This document shows, piece after piece, positions 43,914 to 51,024 of a DNA stretch of 64,000 nt; the stretch's first letter is position 1, and each line of letters starts with the position of its first letter. The DNA comes from Flavobacterium cupreum (GTDB taxonomy: Bacteria; Bacteroidota; Bacteroidia; Flavobacteriales; Flavobacteriaceae), in contig NZ_QWDM01000008.1 of NCBI RefSeq assembly GCF_003996965.1, forward strand, positions 1 through 64,000, given 5' to 3'. Made by a program: the position numbers and the translations under genes. The notes under the pieces are model-generated. The model was given only the letters and a program-made list of their open reading frames with translations, was not told the origin of the DNA and ran no database searches.

Positions 43914-43921
43914 CAAAAATA
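43914..43921 (-). promoter_or_regulatory. -7 promoter element of metG
   Basis: The minus strand reads TATTTTTG (exact TAnnTTTG), about 108 nt before the ATG at 43805. The distance leaves room for a ~100-nt leader. Confidence 0.35.
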
Positions 43922-44020
43922 AGGAATAGAATCGAGAATTTGTTATTTCACGGAGATTCACAAAGAAAAAGCACGGAGATTCGTGAAGTTTTTTTTAAGT
44001 AGGGGGAATTAATCACGCAA

Positions 44021-44038
44021 TCCCGATAGCTATCGGGA
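44021..44038. repeat. Perfect 18-bp palindrome, first copy
   Basis: tcccgatagctatcggga is its own reverse complement. A second copy lies at 44266-44283. Confidence 0.8.
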
Positions 44039-44085
44039 GCAGAGGCACAAAGTTTTATTTTACACTCAACGATTAATCATTTTGT

Positions 44086-44189
44086 CTGTCATTTCGAGGA
44101 ACGAGAAATCTTCGCAAGCAGCTCGACAAAGATTGGAGAATTTTGGAATGGAGTTTCTTGCAAAGATTTCTCGTTCCTCGAAATGACAG
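44086..44189. repeat. Long inverted repeat (33-bp arms, one mismatch)
   Basis: The left arm 44086-44118 starts ctgtcatttcgaggaacg, and the right arm 44157-44189 ends gttcctcgaaatgacag; they differ at one of 33 positions and are separated by 38 bp. It could be a MITE-like or RNA-hairpin element. I remember tgtcatttcgaNgaac words as scattered in Bacteroidota genomes. Confidence 0.8.
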
Positions 44190-44257
44190 GATTGTTTGTT
44201 TCTCAGTACTTTATGAGAATTTTTTTCAGGAGCTAATCCCGCTATTCGTTACAATCT

Positions 44258-44294
44258 TTTGTGCCTCCCGATAGCTATCGGGACGGCACAAAAG
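44258..44294. repeat. Second copy of the 18-bp palindrome with extended arms
   Basis: The core tcccgatagctatcggga at 44266-44283 is extended outwards by ttttgtgcc on the left and ggcacaaaa on the right, with a single extra base, giving a hairpin of about 37 nt. Confidence 0.75.
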
Positions 44295-44360
44295 GATTTT
44301 CACTTCTATCGGGGCTAGTGATACACATTTGTCATTAGAAACACCAGAAACATTCGTAAT

Positions 44361-44433
44361 TGTCCGGCTGAGCGAAGTCGAAGCCCACGTTTGCTGAATC
44401 ACTTTGCGAGCTTCGACTTCGCTCAGCCGGACA
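44361..44433. repeat. Inverted repeat with perfect 24-bp arms
   Basis: The left arm 44361-44384 begins tgtccggctgagcgaagtcg, and the right arm 44410-44433 is its exact reverse complement, with a 25-bp spacer. The word cttcgacttcgctcag is, to my memory, a frequent intergenic repeat in Bacteroidota. Confidence 0.85.
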
Positions 44434-44493
44434 TTGTTTGCGTATTTCTGCAGAATCTGCGAGAAACAAAAGCTTTGTCAAATCTTTGCGGGT

Positions 44494-44516
44494 GCTTCGA
44501 CTTTGCTCAGCTAGAC
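44494..44516. repeat. Degenerate half copy of the 24-bp arm
   Basis: gcttcgactttgctcagc followed by tagac matches the right arm at 44410-44433 with a few changes and has no partner arm, so it looks like a decayed copy. Confidence 0.6.
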
Positions 44517-44653
44517 AAACTTTGTGTATCTCTGTGCTTTTTATCTGTGAATCTCTGTGACAAAACCCATAAGATAGAACGAGTTTAAACTAGCCCTTGC
44601 GATAAAAACTTCGAAATATATTTTGCAACCTTTGCAGTGAAAAAAACAAAGTT

Positions 44654-44881
44654 ATGAGCAAGACAAAATTAATCATCAATAAAAACGGATCCATCAAAAT
44701 TGAAGGTGATTTCGAAATAATGGATTCAGAAGGAACGGTTTACGGATTACAAGGAAGAAGCGCACTAGGACTTTGCCGTTGCGGATTATCGGCCAACAAA
44801 CCTTTTTGTGACGGTGGACATCGTAATAATTTCGAGCACGATTCAGTTGCATTCGATTTACCGCCTATGAAAACGAACTAA
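44654..44881 (+). CDS. CDGSH iron-sulfur domain protein
   Basis: A 75-aa protein with one CDGSH-type Fe-S motif: CRCGLSANKPFCDGGH (about residues 42-57) supplies three Cys and one His for a labile [2Fe-2S] cluster, as in mitoNEET. The N-terminal half contains the usual strand pair (LIINKNGSIKIEGDFEIMD). Such proteins act in electron or cluster transfer, and the partner is unknown. It is a single plus-strand gene with a terminator shortly after. Confidence 0.92.
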   Translation: MSKTKLIINKNGSIKIEGDFEIMDSEGTVYGLQGRSALGLCRCGLSANKPFCDGGHRNNFEHDSVAFDLPPMKTN

Positions 44882-44903
44882 GAATCGTTTCTCAGATAAT
44901 AGA

Positions 44904-44932
44904 AAGCTGCATTTTTATGCGGCTTTTTTTTA
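44904..44932 (+). terminator. Intrinsic terminator after the CDGSH gene
   Basis: agctgca pairs with tgcggct (one G-T pair), followed by a run of eight T. Confidence 0.7.
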
Positions 44933-45021
44933 TTCTGTTTTTTTACGTAATTATTCAATAATGATAGGTTAATTCCTTAAAAAAGTATATTATATTTACG
45001 GAAATTTTTAAAATATAAAGA

Positions 45022-46155
45022 ATGAGAAGATTTACTGTCGTGTTATTGTTTTTTTGTTTTGTTTTGGTTCAGGGTCAGACAGCAAGGGTTATTTCGAGTG
45101 ACTGGATGGGTTTCAGTCAGACCATAGACATTCAGACTCCGGTTAAGAAAAAATTTAAACTGATTGCTTCTGCAAAAGTAGAAACCGCAGAGCCTAAAGC
45201 ATGGGCGGGAATCTGGGCAAGAGTGAATAATAAAAATGATGAAGTCGGTTTTTTTGATAATATGGGCGAAAGACCAATCAAATCAAAAGACTGGCAATCG
45301 TATACTGTTGAAGGAATCATTGATGAGAATAGTAAATCTTTGACTTTTGGAGGATTAAGCTCGTTTAATGGAAAGTTTTATTTTGATAAATTCCAGTTGT
45401 TTATTGAAAATGCAAAAGGTGTTTTTGAACCGGTAACTATTTTAAATTCTGGTTTTGAAACGCCTGTAAACAATGGCGATATTCCGAAATGGAATTTAGG
45501 AACCTCCAAAGCAAAATTGGTTAAGGTGAAGGAATATAAGATTTATTCTGATAAATCAGCCGCCGATGGAAAAAATGCATTAGTGTTGGAAGGAACAGGT
45601 ATAAAAATAAAAGAAACGGGAAAAATAGGAAATGTTGAGGGTGCTTCACCTAAAATTGCCGACATGATCTCGATGCTGGAAGACCTTAAGGATCGTGTCG
45701 AAAGTACCGTTAAAAACATGAATCAGTATGAAATAGATTACCTGCATGATGAGAAGGCGAACCGAATTGGTGCTCTGGTTATGCATTTGGCTGCGGCCGA
45801 AAAATACTATCAGGTTTTTACTTTCGAAAACAGGGAATTTAATGAAGAAGAAAAGAAAATCTGGGAGGCCGCTTTAAACTTAGATCAGGGCGGACGCGAT
45901 GAATTTAAAGGGCATGACATTCAGTATTATCTGGATATTTATAATGAAGTGAGAGCCAAAACGATTTCGGAACTGAAGAAAAGGGACGATGCCTGGTTTG
46001 CCGAAGTTCAGATGAAATACGATATTAGTAATCAGTATTGCTGGTTTCACGTGATGGAACATCAGTCCAGTCATTTGGGACAGATTTTATTTTTGAAAAA
46101 ACGAATTCCGCCACCACCACAAGTACCCAAAATAGAAATGGGTATCAAACAATAA
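45022..46155 (+). CDS. Secreted protein with N-terminal jelly-roll-like region and C-terminal DinB-fold domain
   Basis: A 377-aa protein with a signal peptide (MRRFTVVLLFFCFVLVQGQ). Residues ~25-190 are beta-rich, like a carbohydrate-binding jelly roll (WAGIWARVNNKNDEVGFFDN, FYFDKFQLFIENAKG). Residues ~215-365 form a DinB-type four-helix bundle with the three metal-binding histidines in VMHLAAAEKYY (first) and HVMEHQSSHLGQI (second and third). DinB-fold enzymes (unrelated to the polymerase of that name) are thiol-dependent metalloenzymes, mostly cytosolic; secretion of one with a jelly-roll is unusual. The function is unknown. A tatattta word (one mismatch to the -7 consensus) precedes it. 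Confidence 0.82.
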   Translation: MRRFTVVLLFFCFVLVQGQTARVISSDWMGFSQTIDIQTPVKKKFKLIASAKVETAEPKAWAGIWARVNNKNDEVGFFDNMGERPIKSKDWQSYTVEGIIDENSKSLTFGGLSSFNGKFYFDKFQLFIENAKGVFEPVTILNSGFETPVNNGDIPKWNLGTSKAKLVKVKEYKIYSDKSAADGKNALVLEGTGIKIKETGKIGNVEGASPKIADMISMLEDLKDRVESTVKNMNQYEIDYLHDEKANRIGALVMHLAAAEKYYQVFTFENREFNEEEKKIWEAALNLDQGGRDEFKGHDIQYYLDIYNEVRAKTISELKKRDDAWFAEVQMKYDISNQYCWFHVMEHQSSHLGQILFLKKRIPPPPQVPKIEMGIKQ

Positions 46156-46162
46156 AAACTGA

Positions 46163-46193
46163 AGAAGCTGCACTAAAGGGTGCAGCTTTTTTT
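46163..46193 (+). terminator. Intrinsic terminator after the DinB-fold gene
   Basis: aagctgcac and gtgcagctt arms enclose a 6-nt loop, followed by seven T. Confidence 0.85.
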
Positions 46194-46283
46194 GTGTTCC
46201 TAAAAGCTAAAAAAAGTAGCAGAAGCAATTGTTGTTGAATTAATTATTTAATTTTAAAGGTTCTAAACAGTAAAACGATTTTC

Positions 46284-46850
46284 ATGGAAGAATTTATTCA
46301 TATCAAATCGATTATCGGCATTATTCTTGGCTTAAGCCTGACGCATCTCATTAAAGGATCTGTCATTTTTATACAGCATCCGGGGCGGAAAAAAATCTAT
46401 TTTGTACACTCGCTCTGGGTCTTTTATGTTTTCCTGCTGATTATTCACTTCTGGTGGTGGGAATTTAATCTGAAACTCATTACAGAGTGGTATTTTGCGG
46501 ATTATTTTTTCATAATCTCTTATATTCTTGTCTTTTACCTGCTCTGTGCGATCCTGTATCCTGATGACCTAATCGATTACGAAGGTTATGAAGATTATTT
46601 TTATTCGCGTAAAAACTGGTTCTTTGCCATTCTTGCCATCAGTTTTGGTGCAGATATGATTGATACGGCAATAAAAGGCGGCAACTATTTTTTATATAAT
46701 CGGGGGGAATATTACATTCGCATCATCAGTCATATTCTTTTGTGTCTGCTGGGAATAAAGATTCACAACAAGGTTTTTCATGTGGTTCTGGTAGTATTGT
46801 TTATTGTTTATGAACTTTCGTATATTTTGAGATTATTTAATGTGGAATAA
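46284..46850 (+). CDS. Integral membrane protein of unknown function
   Basis: A 188-aa protein with five to six hydrophobic segments (IIGIILGLSLTHLIKGS at the start, YFVHSLWVFYVFLLIIHFWW, YFFIISYILVFYLLCAILY and others). A short acidic loop lies in the middle (PDDLIDYEGYEDYFYSRK). I do not recognise a family. The start of the patatin-like gene is within or just after its end (an upstream ATG overlaps by 11 bp; my preferred start is 20 bp after its stop), so the two are probably co-transcribed. Confidence 0.7.
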   Translation: MEEFIHIKSIIGIILGLSLTHLIKGSVIFIQHPGRKKIYFVHSLWVFYVFLLIIHFWWWEFNLKLITEWYFADYFFIISYILVFYLLCAILYPDDLIDYEGYEDYFYSRKNWFFAILAISFGADMIDTAIKGGNYFLYNRGEYYIRIISHILLCLLGIKIHNKVFHVVLVVLFIVYELSYILRLFNVE

Positions 46851-46869
46851 AACATCTAATGGTTCGGTT

Positions 46870-48420
46870 ATGGTACAGAAAAGACTTCAGATCGTTTTTC
46901 TTTTTCTTTGTTTTGCAACTGAAGCGGTAGCTCAGAACAAGATCAATCTTTTCTCGGAGATCAACTACAATTCTATTCCTGCGGTGAATCTGAACGAATA
47001 TAAATCGGTTCAGGAACGGGATAAAAGAATTCAGAATCCCAATATTGCCTTAGGTGTGGGAATCTCGGGAGGCGGATCCCGGGCACAGTTTTTTAGTATG
47101 GGCGTACTTTTGGGGTTAGAAGAAATTCAAGAAACAGATTCTCATCGCAATTTTTTAAACGAAATAGATTATTTTTCCACCGTTTCGGGCGGCTGTTATT
47201 CGGCGGGCTATTATTTAACCATACTGAAAAATAAATTGCAGTACGATAACTGTTCCTTCAATGAGTTTTATTTCTCTAAAGCCGACGCTTACAAAGCCGA
47301 TGTCAATAAATCAGCATCACTTTTCTCCCTTCTGAATAACAGCAGAAATGAAAAAGGCGAAAAAATATCAATGACGCAGCGTTTGGATTTAGAGGTGCTG
47401 CAATACGACAGTTCCAATCCCGAAAATCCGGATAAGTTCAAAAACCAAATGCTGTTATCGGATTTCTTTATTCCAAAAGAGAGCAGGAAGAATCCGGAAT
47501 TGCCCATGCTGGTTGCCAACGGAACGGCCTATAACAATGGAGAGCGGTTTCCTTTTATGCCGCATATTATCCGGTCTTTAAAAATAAATGCCTCACTGGC
47601 TCCCAATAAGTCAGATCTTCCCCTGGATAAAAATGAGATCAGTAATGGTTATGATTTTCCACTCACCTATGCGATTACGGCAAGTTCTGCTTTTCCGGGT
47701 GTGCTGCCCAAAACCAAATTCGGAATCAAAGGCCAGGACAAAATATTATGTGTGATTGATGGCGGTGCCTCCGACAATATGGGCTATCAGACTTTAATTG
47801 AACTGCTTAACAATGATACTAAAGTCGATAATAAAAACAAAAAAGCCCTTTTTATAGACTGTTTAGGGCAGGGGAAGAAGGAGCCATATATCACTGATAC
47901 CAAAATCAGACTGATTTCTTTATTAGAGACCGCTTCTTTGTATACGGTACAAACCCGATACATCACTTTTGAAAAGGATGTGGAAGATGTGCTCGAAAAG
48001 TATAAAATTCCAATTTCAAATTTTCAGGTAATTGGTTTTACAACCTTACGCGATTATCTGTTAAAGCTAAAAAAAGACCAGGATTATGAAGAACTGGTTC
48101 TGCAATTGAAAAACATGGACGATGAAGACAGCAGCTGGTTGCAACTATATGTTGATTTTAGAACAAAACTAGTTAAAAACTTTGGTGCCGAAAGTTTCAA
48201 AAAAGACAAAACGGGCGAAGTAATGCTGTCCAGTTTAGATCAGGAAAAGTTTAAGGATTTTGGGGCCAGTGAACTCTTGCTATTGTACGAATATGCAGCA
48301 CACGTTCAGACAAAACTAAAAACAACCCCGGAAGAAAAAGAAATGTTATTGCTCTCCGGCCGTTTTGCCGCTTTTGTGAAAACGAAGGAACTAAAACAAT
48401 TGTTGACAGAACAGAAATAA
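46870..48420 (+). CDS. Patatin-like phospholipase, exported
   Basis: I choose the ATG at 46870, because MVQKRLQIVFLFLCFATEAVAQ is a clean signal peptide; an ATG at 46840 would add ten residues. The oxyanion loop is GISGGGSRAQF (about residues 60-70). The nucleophile Ser lies in STVSGGCYSAGYY, a variant of G-x-S-x-G (T-V-S-G-G, as in cPLA2-like enzymes), and the catalytic Asp in VIDGGASDNMGY. It should hydrolyse acyl ester bonds of lipids in the periplasm or outside. Total length is 516 aa. It is paired with the membrane protein gene upstream. Confidence 0.86.
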   Translation: MVQKRLQIVFLFLCFATEAVAQNKINLFSEINYNSIPAVNLNEYKSVQERDKRIQNPNIALGVGISGGGSRAQFFSMGVLLGLEEIQETDSHRNFLNEIDYFSTVSGGCYSAGYYLTILKNKLQYDNCSFNEFYFSKADAYKADVNKSASLFSLLNNSRNEKGEKISMTQRLDLEVLQYDSSNPENPDKFKNQMLLSDFFIPKESRKNPELPMLVANGTAYNNGERFPFMPHIIRSLKINASLAPNKSDLPLDKNEISNGYDFPLTYAITASSAFPGVLPKTKFGIKGQDKILCVIDGGASDNMGYQTLIELLNNDTKVDNKNKKALFIDCLGQGKKEPYITDTKIRLISLLETASLYTVQTRYITFEKDVEDVLEKYKIPISNFQVIGFTTLRDYLLKLKKDQDYEELVLQLKNMDDEDSSWLQLYVDFRTKLVKNFGAESFKKDKTGEVMLSSLDQEKFKDFGASELLLLYEYAAHVQTKLKTTPEEKEMLLLSGRFAAFVKTKELKQLLTEQK

Positions 48421-48705
48421 TTAAAGCCAATTTAATATTGCTCTGATGATCCAGAGAAGCACGATCAGGAGCAGGAAAGAAAATTGAACTTTATTGACCT
48501 TTTGGTTTCCGAACTTCCGAACCAGTAAACGGTCTATTATGACGGCGAATAAAACCAATACCAAACTGAATAAGATATAAATCCCCAGTAATCCGTCCTG
48601 CGCAGAATTACCGGCAATCAACATGATAGCATAAACAGTACCGGCAAGGATGGAAAGTATTCCCAGCACAAAAAACAGGGTTGGGTTTTTTATTGGTGTA
48701 TTCAT
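48421..48705 (-). CDS. Small membrane protein, three transmembrane segments
   Basis: A 94-aa protein with three hydrophobic segments: NPTLFFVLGILSILAGTVYA, LLGIYILFSLVLVLFAVIID and FSLLLIVLLWIIRAIL (approximate). It has short basic loops. I know no family or function. It converges with the patatin-like gene; the two stop codons abut (48420/48421) with no terminator between them. Confidence 0.65.
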   Translation of the reverse strand: MNTPIKNPTLFFVLGILSILAGTVYAIMLIAGNSAQDGLLGIYILFSLVLVLFAVIIDRLLVRKFGNQKVNKVQFSFLLLIVLLWIIRAILNWL

Positions 48706-48906
48706 TTGTCTAGGTTTTTATCTCTTTGAAAATTACTTTTTTTGTTTTGATTTTTAATAACTTAGCGAATAGTTTTATGCAATTACGGAGAATAATTTTA
48801 AGTTTCGTTTTATAGAAATGACAAAATTGCGCATAAAAGCGATTTAGGATTTCTTTCATCAATTATTTTACCCGAAATTTGCACCAAACTCATAAAACAA
48901 ACTCAA

Positions 48907-49446
48907 ATGGAATTCGGCAGAATCATTATTTCAGAAACCGCAGCCAACAGCGAAAATCCTCAGGACGTGATCAACTCTAACATTTCGGTGATCAACCTGA
49001 TGCGCGAAGAAAAAATAGACGACGACCTGATTCACGAAGATGCCTTGATGAGTTATTACTTAGATTATTATACTTCACAATATACAGAAGGCAATTTCTC
49101 GCAATTTGTCTACAATTCACGCTGGAACAAAGAACTGAACGAACTGATAGAGGAAGGCCTCGCTCTGATTGGCGCCGAAAAACATCTCGAGTTGTTTCAG
49201 ACACAAGCCAAAAGAGTAAGATTGTTAAGTAGTGTAAAAATTGATAAATTCCTGAAAGGAAAACTCGAAGGCGTAAATCCAACAAGAGATTTATTAAACA
49301 ACGATACTTTCTTCGAACTGGAAGAAAACCTGGTGACACTGAATGCCGGCTTCCTGAAATCCCATCCCGATACCGAAGTGCTTTCGGTAGACGAAATGTT
49401 CGCGGTTTTAGAGGAATTTGTCGGACATGAGATTAAAAGGGAATAG
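48907..49446 (+). CDS. DUF4375 (DMP19-like) family protein
   Basis: A 179-aa soluble, mainly helical protein. The central words DALMSYYLDYYTSQYTEGNFSQFVYNS (positions about 45-70) correspond to the DUF4375 pattern of Tyr/Asn-rich Y-x-x-x-N-GGF-QF; the family is called DMP19-like and its function is not established, although members occur in toxin-immunity and housekeeping settings. The tail is acidic (DTEVLSVDEMFAVLEEF). A gaaatttg word upstream is one mismatch from the -7 consensus. It is a single gene. Confidence 0.75.
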   Translation: MEFGRIIISETAANSENPQDVINSNISVINLMREEKIDDDLIHEDALMSYYLDYYTSQYTEGNFSQFVYNSRWNKELNELIEEGLALIGAEKHLELFQTQAKRVRLLSSVKIDKFLKGKLEGVNPTRDLLNNDTFFELEENLVTLNAGFLKSHPDTEVLSVDEMFAVLEEFVGHEIKRE

Positions 49447-49593
49447 TTTTATTTCGCACCCTTTTCAAGGAAAAACCACAAAGCAGCACAGAATTGAATC
49501 TAAATCGCAAAGAAATTTTGTATTAGTTTCAGATTCCCCTGTGAAATTCGCTTTTACGGGCAACTTTGTCCTTATTCTTAACAAACATTTCCT

Positions 49594-49601
49594 TAAATTT
49601 G
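49594..49601 (+). promoter_or_regulatory. -7 promoter element of serS
   Basis: TAAATTTG is an exact TAnnTTTG, 41 nt before the ATG at 49643. A TTTG at 49565-49568 is a possible -33 element at somewhat long spacing. Confidence 0.5.
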
Positions 49602-49642
49602 CTTCCTTTATATAAAAATAAAATAGTTACAAAAATCAAGCT

Positions 49643-50914
49643 ATGTTACAAATCGCATTTATTAGAGAAAATCAGGAGAAAGTAATCAAGGCTTTGGCAA
49701 AACGAAATATCGATGCCAAAAGTGTTGTTGAAGAAGTGGTTCAATTAGATGAAAACCGTCGTGCTGCGCAGGTAGAATTAGACAATGTTTTATCTGAATC
49801 TAATAAATTATCCAAAGATATTGGTGAACTGATGAAAGCCGGAGAGAAATCCAAAGCGGCAATCTTAAAAGAAAAAACAGTTTCCTTAAAAGAAAAAAGT
49901 AAAGAATTAGGCGAAAAAGCGGAAGCTCTGGCTGTCGAATTAACCAATAAATTATATACACTACCTAACCTTCCGGCGGATATTGTTCCTGAAGGAAAAA
50001 CTCCGGACGACAATTTAAACGTTTTTGAAGAAGGCGAAATTCCGGTTTTGCACGAAGGCGCACAGCCGCACTGGGAGCTGGTAAAAAAATATGACATCAT
50101 CGATTTTGAATTGGGTGTGAAAATTGCAGGAGCGGGATTTCCGGTTTACAAAGGAAAAGGAGCCCGTTTGCAACGCGCGCTGATCAATTACTTTTTAGAT
50201 AAAAATACAGCTGCAGGATACAATGAAGTTCAGGTGCCGCATTTGGTAAACGAAGCTTCAGGATACGGAACAGGACAATTGCCGGACAAAGAAGGACAAA
50301 TGTACCATTCTACCATTGATGATTTGTATCTGATTCCAACGGCTGAGGTTCCGGTGACGAACTTGTTTCGTGATGTTCTGCTGAGCGAAAGCGAATTGCC
50401 GGTTTTACATACGGCGTATACACCATGTTTCCGTCGTGAAGCAGGTTCTTACGGAGCGCACGTTCGTGGACTAAATCGTCTGCACCAGTTTGACAAAGTA
50501 GAAATTGTACGCATTGAACACCCGGACAATTCATATAAAGCACTTGACGGGATGGTCGAGCACGTAAAAAACATTTTACAGGAATTGAAATTGCCTTACC
50601 GAATCTTACGTTTGTGTGGTGGCGATATGGGTTTCACTTCTGCTTTGACATATGATTTTGAAGTGTTTTCTACCGCGCAGGATCGTTGGCTGGAAATCAG
50701 TTCCGTTTCTAATTTTGAAACTTTTCAGGCCAACCGTCTGAAATTGCGTTTCAAGGACAAAGACGGAAAAAACCAACTGGCGCATACGCTTAACGGAAGT
50801 TCATTGGCTTTGCCAAGGGTTCTGGCTGGAATTTTGGAAAATTACCAAACGCCGGAAGGAATCGTAATTCCGGAAGTTTTACGTCCGTACTGCGGATTTG
50901 ATATAATTGATTAA
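49643..50914 (+). CDS. serS: Serine--tRNA ligase
   Basis: A 423-aa class II synthetase. Residues ~1-105 are the long antiparallel coiled-coil that recognises the tRNA-Ser variable arm (KEKTVSLKEKSKELGEKAEA). The catalytic core has motif 2 in FRREAGSYGAHVRGL (about 262-276) and motif 3 in NGSSLALPRVLAGILENYQ (about 385-403). It charges tRNA-Ser, and tRNA-Sec where present, in the cytoplasm. It is complete, with its own promoter word, and is followed by a palindromic repeat spacer before the TPR gene. Confidence 0.97.
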   Translation: MLQIAFIRENQEKVIKALAKRNIDAKSVVEEVVQLDENRRAAQVELDNVLSESNKLSKDIGELMKAGEKSKAAILKEKTVSLKEKSKELGEKAEALAVELTNKLYTLPNLPADIVPEGKTPDDNLNVFEEGEIPVLHEGAQPHWELVKKYDIIDFELGVKIAGAGFPVYKGKGARLQRALINYFLDKNTAAGYNEVQVPHLVNEASGYGTGQLPDKEGQMYHSTIDDLYLIPTAEVPVTNLFRDVLLSESELPVLHTAYTPCFRREAGSYGAHVRGLNRLHQFDKVEIVRIEHPDNSYKALDGMVEHVKNILQELKLPYRILRLCGGDMGFTSALTYDFEVFSTAQDRWLEISSVSNFETFQANRLKLRFKDKDGKNQLAHTLNGSSLALPRVLAGILENYQTPEGIVIPEVLRPYCGFDIID

Positions 50915-50925
50915 TTCAGTTTACA

Positions 50926-50996
50926 GTTTACAGTCGCAGTATTCAGTTAGCAAACTGCGACTGTCAGCTGCGACTGAAAACTAATAACTGCGACTC
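50926..50996. repeat. Palindromic wordy spacer between serS and the TPR gene
   Basis: acagtcgcagt (50930-50940) pairs with actgcgactgt (50954-50964). Two further copies of the word ctgcgact follow at about 50968 and 50988. It may form an RNA hairpin; there is no T-run terminator. Confidence 0.65.
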
Positions 50997-51024
50997 AAAA
51001 AGATTTTCAACAAAAACCAGAAAT

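Larger units (their letters stand above)
43806..44653. other. Long gene-free region between metG and the CDGSH gene
   Basis: This ~850-bp stretch holds no credible gene. It contains the metG promoter word near 43914, four inverted repeats (listed separately), a degenerate half copy of one of them at about 44494-44516, and wordy repeats (cacggagattcacaaag, cacggagattcgtgaag, gcgtatttctgcagaatctgcgag, ctctgtgctttttatctg). Frames open here (for example 44391-44588) run through the inverted repeats. Confidence 0.7.

Noticed and set aside
44391..44588. 65-aa plus-strand frame
   Set aside because: It runs through the right arm of the 24-bp inverted repeat and its half copy, so it is repeat sequence and not a gene.
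49418..49615. 65-aa plus-strand frame after the DUF4375 gene
   Set aside because: It overlaps the DUF4375 end and the serS promoter word and shows no domain pattern.
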